64,000 nucleotides of DNA. It comes from Pomphorhynchus laevis (lineage: Eukaryota > Acanthocephala > Palaeacanthocephala > Echinorhynchida > Pomphorhynchidae). The notes beneath the pieces are model-generated. The model was given only the letters and a program-made list of their open reading frames with translations. It had not been told where the DNA came from and searched no databases. Of the stretch, positions 44,909-57,028 are shown in pieces (the stretch's first letter is position 1; every line of letters begins with the position of its first letter). Position numbers and translations under genes: made by a program. The stretch spans positions 1-64,000 of the forward strand of contig WNNJ02001554.1 in assembly GCA_012934845.2 (NCBI GenBank). The letters run 5' to 3'.

Positions 44909-47900
44909 CAGATATGCAGGCTAGCTGCGGTATAAGCGAGCTTCGGCTTGACGAATAAGCAGTCGCGGACAGCAAGCAGTAGCGTTATCGCGATGGCGTC
45001 GTAAAGCGTGACAGCTTTACGTCTATAAAAATCCATTCATCCAATGCGGGCTTAACGCTATGATATGGCGAGTCGATCCCGCCATTAAATAAGGATCTGC
45101 CACTTGTTGCCGGACAAGTTATTCTATTGGTTTAGTACCGGCTAGGCCCACCGCTTATAACTGTGGTTGACGATAGGCTGTTGCGACAGGCCAGTCACAA
45201 AATCAAATCGACGCATCATGACAGAAAAGCCTTCCAATGTTTGCACTGGGACTAGGGCGTACACCGTAATCGACGCGGCAGGGCGGGTCCCGGCTCGGCC
45301 GAAAAATATACGAGGGTTCCTGACGCAAGGACGGCGTCGGGGCACAAGCAAGCAAGTCCAAAAGAATAAGGAGACGTCAGGCGAAAATATTCGTGTAGCA
45401 TCTCTGAACGTGGGTACTCTCACTGGTAACGTTGAGGAGATTGCATCAATGCTGAGACGAAGACATAGATATTTGTGCACTGCAGGAAACACGGTGGAAC
45501 GAATCTAAAGCTACAATATGGAGCAGGAACGTGGTAACAGTGGCTACAAGCTTCTCTACTATGGTACGGTCGGAACTAGCAGCGGAGTAGGTATTGCAAT
45601 TTCTGATCGACTCCGTGATTCAGTTATGGAGGTCAGTCGCTACACCGATCGACTCATGAAAATAAGCATTGCAACTGCGGACCGCATAGCTCACATTTTC
45701 TCCGCATATGCACCACAGACTGGACGCAGTGAGATGGAGAAAGATGCCTTCTGGGAAACGCTAGACGCTCACACACGGGAAATCTCTCCTGCAGACCTCA
45801 TCATAATTGCTGGAGATCTCAACGGACATGTCGGGCAGACTGCTGATGGATCTCCATGCCATGGTGGCAAAGGCTATGGTCGACGGAATAAGGATGGAGA
45901 ACGAATAATTGAGTTTGCTGACTCGCATGATTTCGTTATTACCAATACATGGTTCATCAAGCGATCCACGCAGCTCCCAACATATTACAACACGAACATT
46001 AAAACCCAAATCGATTATATTCTCGTGCGGCGTAAAAACTTGTCCACTGTAACTAATGTCAAGGCCTTACCATACGAGACACTAACAACGCAACACCGCC
46101 CAATAATTGCAGTCATGAAAATCAAGCCACCGCAGCAAAACGTGATGGAAAATCGCACGGGACCATCAAGAACCAAATGGTGGAATTTTGGCGATAGGGA
46201 AGCAGAGATAATCTCGAGGATACGGCTTCCCGAAGTAACCACAGTTGAAGAAACGTGGAGCAAGACTGCACATATAGTACATACCATAGTGGATAAGACA
46301 CTTGGTCGTACAAAAGCCGGTAAAAGATAAATTAAGCGCGATACGTGGCTCTGGACTGAAGATGTGAAATCGAAAGTCAAGGATAAGAAAAGAATGTTCC
46401 ATATATATCTCGGCGACAAGACACAGGCAAACTTGCATGCATACCACCTAGCCAAGAGAAACTCAAAAAGGCCGTTGCGATTGCCAGAGCTGTACACTAC
46501 GATAAGGTGCACAAAAGACTCGATATGCGCGATGGTGAACGAGACCTATTTCGGCTTGTGAAGCGAAGGCATCAAAACACGCAGGACATCGAAAAGTTTT
46601 ATTGCATTAATGTAAGAGATGGCAAACTAATAATTGATCGACAGAAAGTTCGAGATAGATGGCGTGATCATTTTGAGGAAATCTCAAATGAAGAGTTGCC
46701 GCATCTACCGATCCCAAAAGTTGCAGAAACGTCCGTCCGTTACCTCAAATAAGTGAGGACGAGGTGAAAGATGCATTAAAGCGTATGATGACTAGCAAAG
46801 CCACAGGTCCATACGACATTGCGACTGAGCTCTAGAAAGCCAAAAGCTGGGACCCAATCCCCTGGCTAACCAGTTTCTTCAACAAGATTATTGATGAGTA
46901 TAGGATACCGAGCGACTGGCAGAGCAGCACCACGATACCAATATGGAAAAAGAAGGGGAACGCATCGGACTGCTCAAGTCACCGTCCAATTAGACTGCTC
47001 TCGCAAACGATGAAAATATTTGAACGAATTCTAGATAAGCGTATCCGTGACATTGTTGATATCACCGTAAACCAAACAGAATTCGTAAAAAACTGTGGCA
47101 CCACTGACGCTATCCACGCAGCACGACTGCTCCTAGAAAAACACTTGGAGGAAAATCATCCGCTCCACGTTGTATTCTTGGATTTGGAAAAGGCTTTTGA
47201 TCGTGTACCACATGAATTTATATGGTATGCGCTGCGTCAGCATCAAGTCCCGGAACATCTAATCCGATGGGTGATGCTGCTCTACGAGAATACCGAAAGT
47301 CGGGTTCTAAGCGCAGCTGGAATGTCACAGCCATTTCAAATATCAGTGGGGGTCCATCAAGGAAGTGCTCTCTCACCGGCATTATTCAACACAGTTATGA
47401 ACGCTATAATGCGTGATATCCAAAAGTCGATTTCATATACCATTCTTTACGCTGACGATGTCTGGCTGGCGGCGGACAACAAAAAGGACCTGGAGGAATC
47501 AACTACTGTATGGAATAATCGACTCGCACAATACGGACTACGACTTAATCTAGACAAGACCGAATACCTCACAACAGACCCACATGAAAGTGGCACCATC
47601 AATATTAATGGCTCTGACCTGAGACGAACGGACCGGTTTAAGTACCTCGGAACCATACTCTCGGCGAGCGGCGACGTGACTTATGAAGTCAATGCACGAA
47701 TAAGCTCAGCGTGGACAAAATAGCGACGACGGTGTTTTATGTGACCGTCGCATCAAGGATCACCTGAAATCAAAGATCTACCGCTCAATCATGTGCCCTG
47801 TGGCTATGTACGGCACAGAGTGCTTGCCTATTACCAAGGCAGCGGAACGACGCTTTGCGGCCATGGAGACCAAAATGCTGCGGTGGATAAGTGGAATTAC

Positions 47901-48235
47901 CCGGTATGACCACGTGAGAAATATGGACATCCTCCGAAGATACGGCGTCGCCCCTATCGTAAATAAAATGCAAGAGGCCAGACTCCGGTGGTATGGCCAC
48001 GTGTTGCGGAGTGAAAATTATTCCCTTGCAAAGACCGCATTAAAGTATGAGATCATAGGCAAACGGCCGAGAGGTCGACCCAAGCACCGATGGTTAGATG
48101 GCCTTCACACTGATCTCAAGGCAGCTGGACTTCATCCAGACCAAGCCGAAAATAGAGCGAAATGGAGGGCTAAATCTCACATAGCCGACCCTGCCTAAAA
48201 GCAGGACAAAGGCTGAAGAATAAAAAGAAGATTCA
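44900..48235 (+). mobile_element. RTE-clade LINE, nearly full length
   Basis: A GC-richer 5' UTR (44,900-45,166) precedes an APE endonuclease in two frames (45,167-45,508 with RVASLNVGTLTGNVEEIASM; 45,518-46,330 with IIIAGDLNGHVGQTADGSP and TQIDYILVRRKN). The linker is broken near 46,330, 46,450 and 46,750. The RT (47,010-47,723) has HRPIRLLSQTMKIFERILDK upstream, motif A (VVFLDLEKAFDRVPHEFIWY), motif B (SVGVHQGSALSPALFNTVMN) and motif C (YTILYADDVWLAADN). After a shift at about 47,722 the C-terminus continues at 47,791-48,198 (RWISGITRYDHVRNMDILRR, GRPKHRWLDGLH). Stops include TAG at 46,833. The 3' end is AAGGCTGAAGAATAAAAAGA, typical of RTE. About six breaks, a fairly young copy. Confidence 0.88.
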
Positions 48236-48239
48236 GTTG

Positions 48240-49370
48240 AGCTGCAGATGTTTAGAATTCTGGCGTTTTTTTTCAAATTTGTGATACAAATGTTCATCCA
48301 GGATGGATGTGAGTATTTTAGATGAATGTACATTTTTTTAGGTTTTACTGGTTTGTTATATACTTTAGTTCTAATTTCTTCACTCTTGTTGCTTCATATG
48401 GGACATCCAAAAGAGAAGATGCTGAATTTGTCGGAAAGTTGTTTCAACTATCTACGCTGCTTAAACATTTAAGACAATATATCTGTAACATTTAAATGAT
48501 ATACGCGAACGCTGATTAATCAATTCTCACAAAATTGCCTTGGAGATGAGGAACATTGTTATCCCCAATATACTTAAATCAAATACTACTCAATATCATT
48601 TCAAAATCATTGCAATATATCTTAATTATATCTTAATTAAACCATCTTAATTATCTTTATTAAGTAAAAACAGTAGAACTACGTCAATAGTGCAAAACAA
48701 AATTGTCATCGTTAGTGTTTATATATCAATAGATAATACTCATGTTCTTACTACTGACGAGTCCCAGAAGAAAGAATTATTAGTGATATAATTGTTTGTT
48801 TGTAAAATGCATTTATTTTAGCAGATATATGCCTGATGTTATATGCCAAGTTCTCGACTAGTAGTCGAGAACTTGGTTTATTCGAATAAACGATGTGACC
48901 TATACAGTATTATCTACAACGAAAAACAATAAACTCCCTTCATTTTTCGTGTAAATATTTTTATGTCGATTGTTGTTTTGGTCGTCGTTGTTTTGGTGGC
49001 CTGCTATCATTCATCTCAATTCCCAAATGTTTGCATCCTTATGTAATATTATGAGAAGCGGATCCATCTGCCTTCATTCAAATTTTTAAGGATAGTGTAT
49101 TTTGAAGAAATCTTTTAGTTTTTATTTAACCTCGTAGATATATTTATACGTACACGATCTACATATGTTACTCAACACGCTATCTTCCAGTTTGTCGACT
49201 TCTTACTGGATATCTCCTTCCCGTGTCGCTGTTTCTAATCATTGAACTTGAACTGCAGTCAATGTCCGCAAAGCACTTACACATTTTATCACGTACTTTC
49301 GAATAAGTTTATCAGCTTCTGTTCAGTTTACTGAGTACTATACCGGATTCTATTGTTCGTATTATTGTGA
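48240..49370. other. AT-rich intergenic DNA
   Basis: No coding frame. An exact inverted repeat of 15-bp arms with a 1-nt centre lies at 48,846-48,876 (CCAAGTTCTCGACTA). Confidence 0.5.
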
Positions 49371-49375
49371 AACAA

Positions 49376-49525
49376 GCGTAGAAGCTGGATGTTAGATCAA
49401 TTTGAAGGATTATATAACCCGAAAGTATTTACATCAAATTTTAATATTTCATTTGCTTATGAAAGTTCATCCTTTTATCGTCATGACTATTATAAGCCCA
49501 GCTTTGGTGTCAGTTTATCATTAAT
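49376..49525 (+). repeat. Direct repeat left of the Naiad element
   Basis: The segment from GCGTAGAAGCT through TTTGAAGGATTATATAACCC to GTTCATCCTTTTATCGTC recurs, diverged, at 53,390-53,560 on the same strand. The two copies bracket the Naiad region and could be its tandem end repeats or copies of another element. Confidence 0.65.
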
Positions 49526-49824
49526 ACTGGCGGTATCAGGTAAGCAATTGATTTTTATAATATCGATTTTTTACGGTCGTATTGCACAACTTTTCCTATT
49601 GCTAATCGGTAGATAAAAATACATTTTAAAGATTCACTGTGAATTTAATTATTTTTGTAAAGTTTACCTAAAAATTGTTTTCATTATATACAAAATGTTT
49701 TGGATTTTATTGATTAATTTGTATAATTAATCAATATATTTTGATATATTTTCATTAAGTTAATATTTTCAAAATAAATTAATAAATTTTGATTTAGCAT
49801 TATTATGTTTTGTTTATTTTATAA

Positions 49825-49955
49825 TTATATTAAATACGTAGACTCAGTTAGCTGATTTGATTTGTTCTACTGACATGTTATTATTGACCTGTGGACTTTG
49901 TTTTCCCCGTAATATGACCTTTGTCAGAAATACTGAAACTATGTATTATTAGTTA
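49825..49955 (-). repeat. 560-bp repeat family, inverted end fragment
   Basis: Read on the minus strand it matches the end of the repeat at about 62,375-62,480: ATACATAGTTTCAGTATTTC, then a GGTCAATAATAACATGTCAG-like stretch, then AACAAATCAAATCAG. Only this end is present. Confidence 0.7.
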
Positions 49956-50034
49956 CAACGTTATTATTATTTCTTATTTTTAAACAAGTTTGATGAATTA
50001 TTAATTAGAAAGGAGAAGTTTGCATCCCAAGGTG

Positions 50035-50265
50035 TTTACACTTTAAAATGTAAACTGCTTCACGTGATCACGTTTAAGAGACCTAGGTAATGGCCAATAG
50101 CTAGGTCGCGTAGCGCGTGGAGTGAAGGTGGTAGATCTTTATAGATCTTGTTCCAGCCTGCAACCGCCTTAAGCAGGCAGCCCCCTGTCAGATGCTGCTG
50201 GATGGCCCGTTGTAAGTTTAGTCTGAGTCAACTAAACTAGGTGGCGACACCGAAAAAGCAACGTT
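50035..50265. other. GC-rich structured island upstream of the Naiad element
   Basis: A sharply GC-richer segment in AT-rich surroundings. It has stem-forming pairs such as GCCTGC/GCAGGC and AGTTTAGT/ACTAAACT, and ends GGTGGCGACACCG, itself a hairpin. No coding frame. It may be the 5' UTR of a retroelement or a structured RNA gene. I do not recognise it. Confidence 0.4.
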
Positions 50266-50419
50266 AAAAATTATGACTTAAAAGTTACATGTACTCAACC
50301 ATATTGGAAAAATACGTAAGTACTAATGATTTCAATTTTAGATCTTTTAAATGTAACAGAAAAATTGTATAGTTTGTAATGTTATTAATAATAATTGTAT
50401 TGTAAGTAATACGACAAAC

Positions 50420-52735
50420 AAATGTTTTTCATTAAATATTAATAATAATTGTAACTGCAATACCGCAGGTGTAGTGTATCTAATACAATGTACATGTGGA
50501 TTGCAATATATAGGAAAAACATATCAAATGTTAAAAACTAGGTTTAGGCAACACATATATAATATACAGCATAATAGTCAAACTATATTTCATAAACATA
50601 TGAGATTAATAGGACATGATATTAAAAACTGTAAATTATTTATTTTAGAACATATTATCGAAGAAAACATTTCAATATTAAATCAAAAACTATTAGAAAA
50701 AGAAGATTTTTGGATTAAAACGCTTAATTCCATGTACCCGTTAGGATTAAATGACTGGTACAAGGAATTGGCAGAAGAAGTATAATACATAATAAACAAC
50801 TATATTATAATAATCCGGTTAAACGCAAACCAAGAAGTCATGGTGATAAAATGAATAGGAAAAATAGAGTTAAAAATATTAAAAAAGATATGTATATAAA
50901 TGAACAATTAGAAATATTAAAACAACTTTTAAGTGATAATAAGCTAAAAGATCTTTATGTAAATATAAGAAGTTCTTCTAAAGATATCATATGTTCAATA
51001 ACTCAAAAATTAATTTACGACTATGATAGGCTAAGTTGTATAAAAGACAGTTATTGTAATACAAAATACTATATGCGTACAATAAATGTTAATAATAACA
51101 ATAGAAAATATACATTAACCATAAATTTCATGAATAAATGTATAGATAACATAAATATGGCCGGACTTTTAAATAATTCTAAAAGTAAAGAAATAATAGG
51201 GTCAGATTTAAGTAAATATATTCCTAAAATAAGGTATAAATTCCTACCACCATTAGGAACGAAAAATTTGTAATTATAATAAAGAATTAAAATCAATATG
51301 TAACGATAATATTAGAAACATAATGGAAACATAATGCAATTGTAAAAGTCTTAGTTTTGATAAAATAAATGAACATATATGTACCCATAATCTAGAATTA
51401 ATTGAAAATTGTGAATTAAGAAAGCTGCTATCAAAAGGGTATAAATATAGATTAAATAATAACAACGACAAAAATAAAATTTACAATTCGTTATATAATA
51501 ACTTAAATGATTACTTTAGTAAGCTGATTAATAGTGAAAGCTCGAATATATCTAAGACAAAAATTTGAAAAGATTATATATTTGATAAAATTAAAAATAA
51601 AATGAAAATAACAAACAATTATAAGAGGAAAGATAAAATTAATAAAGATATGTATAAAGAACTTACTAAATTAAAGGATAACTATATAATAACAACTATT
51701 GACAAAGCTAGTAATAACTTTGTCTTCATATGCAAAAAGCTTTATTATGATATACTAATGAAAGAGGTTAATTCTAATGATTTAAAATGTAAATCCAACA
51801 TATGAACGTAGTGAGTTGAGTTTTGAAACAATTATTACAAGTCACTGTTCTATAATGGATAAAAAGGGTATAAAGGTTGAATCAGATAATAAAACTATAC
51901 CTATATTATATTGAAATCCAAAGTTACATAAAAATCCAATAATACCTCAGTTCATATGTAGTGCGTTTAAATGTACATTAAAACCACTAAGGTAATCGAA
52001 ATTAAAACTGGTATAAAACACTATTTCAGTATTTATTCTACAAAAGAATTTTTAGAACAGACAAAAGGAATAAATTTTTAAAATATAAATACATACGATT
52101 TTAGTACGCTTTATACAAATCTAGATTTAGTAGATATTAAAGAAGCGTTAGTAAAATTAATTAATCTTATATTCAGAAAGAGATATACATATATATTTTG
52201 TAAGAACTATAAAGCCTATCTAACAAAAATTAAACCATCGAGTAAATATAAATATATGGATAAAATTGAATTAATAGAATCCTTAAATATTTTGATAAAT
52301 CAAAATTATTTAAAAGTAGGGACATCTATATTTAAACAAGTAAAAGATGTTCCAATGGGTGGTAATAGTAACCCAATTATAGCTGACTTGTTTTTAAGCT
52401 TTATAGAATATGAATTTGTTCATAACTGTGTAAAAACTAAATCTAAACAATATGAATATATGAAATATATGTTTCGATACATTGATGATATGTGTATTTA
52501 ATTCTAATAATTTCTATTCAATTAGTGAGCAAATTTATCCAGAAAGCCTTATTCTTAACAAAACCAATGTTAATGATAAATAAGGTGTATATCTAGATAT
52601 AAACATTAAATTAACATTAACTAAAACTACTATTAATTTATATCGTAAAGATGAGATATTTAAATTTACAAGAAACATATTTTTTGCATGCGCATTCATG
52701 CATACCATATAATATAAAATATAATACATTAAATA
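50420..52735 (+). mobile_element. Naiad-type PLE: GIY-YIG upstream of RT
   Basis: A GIY-YIG domain comes first (50,429-50,785). A CNCN zinc-binding lead-in is followed by VVYLIQCTCGLQYIGKTYQM and RFRQHIYNIQHNS, then FLIK-like and WIKTLNSMYPLGLNDW. A linker frame follows at 50,851-51,273. The RT lies downstream: DNYIITTIDKASNNFVFICK (51,602-51,805), a motif A region with TYDFSTLYTNLDLVDI (about 52,090-52,140), VPMGGNSNPIIADLFLSF and the catalytic MFRYIDDMCI (52,256-52,501), then VYLDINIKLTLTKTTINLYR to about 52,690. GIY-YIG before RT and the PMGGN box mark the permuted PLE clade called Naiads. Roughly six breaks; the 3' part after the RT is missing. A second, shorter copy lies at 44,499. Confidence 0.85.
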
Positions 52736-52739
52736 ATGA

Positions 52740-53385
52740 AATTTAATAATAATATTTATTTACGTAAATATTATTTAATAAATATTTAATAATAATATAT
52801 TGAATAATATTTAATAATATATCATTTACATAAATATTTTTACAAAAATATTATATAAATATTTACATTATGGAATCTTTTGAGTATTTAAGTTTTATTA
52901 TGACAAATAAATTGATCATACCTAATCACGAATGTAACTTAATCTGAAGTGAGAAAATTTTTATTATCGTTAATTATACAACTTCTTTATCGAAAAGGCT
53001 GTAACACAATTATCAGTTGGTATAATTATCAATATATTTCTCATAACTGTTTAGCAATTTAGTTATATATAATATAACGTAACAATATAGTTAGAGCATA
53101 ACTGTTAATCAATTAAATAGCAATCATTAATAAATATAAATTTTCCAGTGATACGTTCAATGTGATCTTAAATTCTCAGGGCGTTTAAACATTGATAATA
53201 ATAAGAAATTATTATAAGCATAACATTTGAAAAAAATTATATTTATAAATATAAAGGACAAATTAAAATATTTTTAAACTTAAATAACATATTTGTGTTT
53301 CATTATATTTGTTAATTTTAAATTGGTATACCTGTGTAGTCATTGTTACCATTGAAAAATTGCAGTCATTGTTACAATTATGAAA
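52740..53385. other. AT-rich DNA right of the Naiad element
   Basis: Begins with a run of TTTAATAATAATATTTATTTA-like palindromic repeats. No coding content seen. Confidence 0.5.
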
Positions 53386-53389
53386 TATG

Positions 53390-53560
53390 CGTAGAAGCTT
53401 TATGGTAAATCAGTTTGAAGGGTTTCATAACCCGAAAACTTGATTTAAATAAATTATACTTGTAACTCCGACGATTGTATTTATATCAAATTTTATGATA
53501 TTTATTTGCTCGTGAGTGTTCATCCTTTTCGTCCTGACTGTATTACAAGCCAGCTACATA
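53390..53560 (+). repeat. Direct repeat right of the Naiad element
   Basis: A diverged copy of 49,376-49,525 (shared GCGTAGAAGCT, TTTGAAGG, ATAACCCGAAA, GTTCATCCTTTT). It also has an insertion relative to the left copy. Confidence 0.65.
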
Positions 53561-53584
53561 ATAAAAAAAATAGTTATCAAATCA

Positions 53585-54115
53585 GATATGATAAATGAGC
53601 CTACGTATTTTATACTATAAATAAATTAAAAATAAAGATAAATAATTACAAATAATAAATAATTAAATAAAATTTTATACAATTAATATTTATATCAAGT
53701 TAAAATTTATTATTAAAATAAAAAAAAACAATTATTATGAATTGACAAATAAAGATTTGTCAATATAAAAGATATAGGTCATCAGGAGGAACTGCTATGT
53801 TATCAGGTTTCGATCCCTATGCCTCGACCAAACATAGCAGCTGGACCAAATACGCGCTGATGACGTATTTCCTATGATAAAATTCGATTATTTAGTGTAC
53901 ATTATTTTAATGCAAAGTATATTATTCATTATCCATTAATTTTTTCGCTTAAATAAATTTTTAATAATATTTTGTTGATTTTTTAAATTGTAAAATTATA
54001 ATAAAAAATCATTAAACTTGTTTGAAAATTAGCAGAAAAATAATTTCGTATCACGAATACATAGTTTAAGTATTTCTGACAGAGCTCATATTACTGGGAA
54101 AACAAAATTATAAAT
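53585..54115. repeat. 560-bp repeat family, copy 1
   Basis: The copy runs from ATCAAATCAGAT through an AT-rich stretch to a GC-richer centre (53,780-53,870) and ends near CATATTACTGGGAAAACAAA. On the minus strand the centre has A-box-like TGGTCCAGCTG and B-box-like GATCGAAAC about 22 bp apart, as in tRNA-derived SINEs. It also has the inverted repeat CTGCTATGTT/AACATAGCAG and outer GTCATCAG/CTGATGAC. Other copies: 60,058-60,380, 61,895-62,465, a start at 62,466, and an inverted end at 49,825. Confidence 0.6.
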
Positions 54116-54214
54116 TTTATATTTTAATGATATTTTGTTGATAATTTCTAATAATTATATGTTATAAAAAATAAAAATTTATAAAACTTGCTTGAAAATT
54201 AGAATAAAAATGAT

Positions 54215-54335
54215 TTCGTATATATTGTCGTATATATTCGTTATATTTTTCGTATATATTTGTTAATATTTGTCGTATATATTCGTTATATTTGTCGTAT
54301 ATATTCGTTAATATTTGTCGTATATATTATTTATA
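54215..54335. repeat. AT-rich minisatellite
   Basis: A unit of about 24 bp, CGTATATATTCGTTA(A)TATTTGT, repeats four to five times with small length changes. Confidence 0.75.
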
Positions 54336-54339
54336 TTTG

Positions 54340-55685
54340 TTTATTATTTGTTAATATTTGATAAATATTGTCAGGTTTAATATTTGGATTAATTTAAATT
54401 AATTTAAAATATTAAATTAATTTAAATTAAATTTAAATAATTTAAATTAGATTCAATAGCTTTAGTTATTGATAATTAAGTAAGAAAAGTTGATAAATGA
54501 AAAATGTGTATAAAATATAGCAATTACAGTCTTGACTACTAACTTTAATTTTAAATATAAAAATAAATTTTCACTTTAGAAGTGTTGAAATTATAAACTC
54601 GTCAATATCTCCGCTATAAAAAAATTATTACATTATGTATAATTTAGTATTAAAAAGAATATATCTCTTTTATAGTATTTGCTTCAGCATCGTAATTATT
54701 CACATTCAATCAAAAACTAAAAAAATATATTCAATATAATTGACCGTATAAATTTAACAATTATTTTTTAATTTGTTAGTGGCAATAACACGGTAAGTAA
54801 ATTCAATATTCTTATAACCATCCAAAAATTTGTTTGGCCTTGTTCTTCTTTTGACTATTTACACCGTTACACCTAGCGACATAAGCTAGTTCACTAATGT
54901 CACATAAGATATTTCATACAGTCTGCATTAAGAATTTAAACGAGTGACGCATTCTTTAACTAAAGTTATCTTAATTCACACTTTCGATCTCTTCTAAAAT
55001 AAAAACCGTGCGTTAACCTTATTTTGTAATGACTTAGCTTAAACATTTTTCTGCTTTCTGTAATATCTGATTAAGTAGCTGATATTAAGATGAATTAGTC
55101 AGAGTTAGCATTGAAGTTATTGAAGGATGTTCCTTTCGCATCTCCACCAGTAGCAGGCAACAGTTCTTTAATCATAGAAGGGCATATGAAAGAAAGTGCA
55201 GTAATGTTCTGTAAATGATTCACCCAACACGTATATATTGACTCAGAGTGATAAAATTCACTGATGAGACGACTTCTCAGTAAAAAATACTGGAATTCGT
55301 TATATGTAAATTACAACACTTTTAATTTAAATATATGAGTAGCTCTCGTTAATGTAGAGCTCTGAGATATTACAGAAAGACGATAAATAATCTTCAAGCT
55401 GATAATTTTGCAGGAACGAAGGTATGCTATTCATCGCTAATAATATTGATATTTTTTCAAAGTAATGTCGCGAATTAGCTTCCACTGTTGTGGCTAGATA
55501 TCTATAATTCAATATATATATTAATATATATTTTTATATTTATGATTTTATATAAATAGATAAAATATATAGCAACGAGTCAATACATAAATAAGCACCC
55601 ATCAAAGGAACATCTGTCCGATTTCAATCAATCTTCACGATTGAAGATATAAAGTAAATTACTGAAGAAGGATCACGCTGAATAT
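54340..55685. other. AT-rich DNA, no gene recognised
   Basis: Only short frames that look random. 54,390-54,440 is a TTTAAATTAA-type palindromic run. 54,850-55,300 is slightly less AT-rich but gives no protein block I know. Confidence 0.45.
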
Positions 55686-55690
55686 TGTGC

Positions 55691-55720
55691 TACTGACGAA
55701 GGGGTAACCCGATAACGATT
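55691..55720 (+). ncRNA. Degenerate PLE-type hammerhead relic
   Basis: CTGACGA at 55,693-55,699 is followed by an AGGGG-UAA-CCC stem and GATAACG where GAAACG is expected, then TTTTTAAATAAATTGCAAAA. The core has one substitution in GAAA. The sequence after it looks like other PLE ends. Confidence 0.45.
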
Positions 55721-56433
55721 TTTAAATAAATTGCAAAAGAAAGCTTGATCAAATTTTATAAACCTACTTATTTTGAAATATTTATGAATCTGACAGAAAC
55801 AAGGATCCCAAGCTGTGGTTCAAATAACCACCCTATTGATACTATCAACATATATATAGTCAAGTCAAAGTCCAGTCTAACAAGCAACACCATTTTGTAT
55901 AAATGCCGTATTTCGAAAGAAATCCGCGTGAATTTTTAGTAATCATATAAGCCCGACGCGAAAGAATGACGAATGCCGTTTCGTCATCACTATGACTCAT
56001 CAGTGCCAGTTCCCTCTCACTGCTGGATGCAGAGGAGGACTAGCAGACGGCAATCAACGAATGAATCAAGTGCATGATGTACTAGAAAATCTCTAGTAAT
56101 ATCATCTAGAATGCTAAATTAGCACTACAACTTCACCAAATATGATCATTTTATAATCAATCGTTGCCAGCTTTGGCTCCTGGACCACAGGTTCAAGCGA
56201 TTTTTCGCACTAACTATATATGAACAATCAAAAAATAAACTTTGTGCTATTTAAAAATAGTATTTAAAAATACTATTTAAAAATAGTATTATATTAAAAA
56301 CTGATAGTTATAAATATTATCAATAATGAATATTATATTTAAATATTATCGTATTCAAAATATATGATAAAAATTATCAAAACAAAATAAATAATTTATA
56401 ATAAACTCATACTTATTAGATTTACGAAGTGTT

Positions 56434-56486
56434 CATGTTGACACTACTGAAGAGCCCTTACGGGACTCTTCAGTAGCGTAAACATG
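56434..56486. repeat. Inverted repeat at the left edge of the ribozyme array
   Basis: Sequence 56,434-56,457 (CATGTTGACACTACTGAAGA...) mirrors 56,462-56,486 with a few mismatches around a 4-nt TTAC loop. It replaces the half of the hammerhead that would complete the first unit. Confidence 0.8.
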
Positions 56487-56731
56487 ACTCTTATCCAATG
56501 GCACCTTAACACACACTGAAACAAATCTATGTAGTTCTCTGCTGATCTATAAATAGATTCAATTATATTTTGTTAAAGTATAAATTGGAAAGCAGCCCAG
56601 GATATACGAGGGATTTTATTTATATTTCTAAAATGTTCAGATTGAAACAGGGGCGAACTACATATATTTACTCAAGTGTGCGCTCAGTAATCCAATGAAC
56701 TCAAACCATGCGTAATCGAACGCAAAACACA

Positions 56732-56775
56732 ACGCTAGACACGTGTTTCGTCTTTACGGAACTCTTCAGTAGCGT
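56732..56775 (-). ncRNA. Type I hammerhead ribozyme 1
   Basis: On the minus strand: stem I ACGCUA pairs with UAGCGU, the core is CUGAAGA, stem II is short (GUU.../...GAC), then GAA. Stem III is ACAC/GUGU without loop, and the cleavage triplet is GUC before UAGCG. All invariant core bases (CUGANGA, GAA, A15.1-U16.1, H17=C) are present. A stem III of 4 bp with no loop suggests activity as a dimer. Confidence 0.85.
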
Positions 56776-57028
56776 AAACATGACTCTTATCCAATGGCAC
56801 CTTAACACACACTGAAACAAATCTATGTAGTTCTCTGCTGATCTATAAATAGATTCAATTATATTTTGTTAAAGTATAAATTGGAAAGCAGCCCAGGATA
56901 TACGAGGGATTTTATTTATATTTCTAAAATGTTCAGATTGAAACAGGGGCGAACTACATCTATTTACCACAAGTGTGCGCTCAGTAATCCAATGAACTCA
57001 AACCATGCGTAATCGAACGCAAAACACA

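Noticed and set aside
45142-46512. Long minus-strand frames opposite the RTE LINE
   Set aside because: They are shadows of the plus-strand endonuclease, which has clear motifs.
53760-53870. Hammerhead ribozyme in the centre of the 560-bp repeat (CTGATGA present)
   Set aside because: No GAAA box at a workable distance and no stem II on either strand. The CTGATGA belongs to the outer inverted repeat.
56160-56220. tRNA gene or SINE from the GGTTCAAGCG B-box-like string
   Set aside because: No matching A box at the right distance and no cloverleaf pairing.
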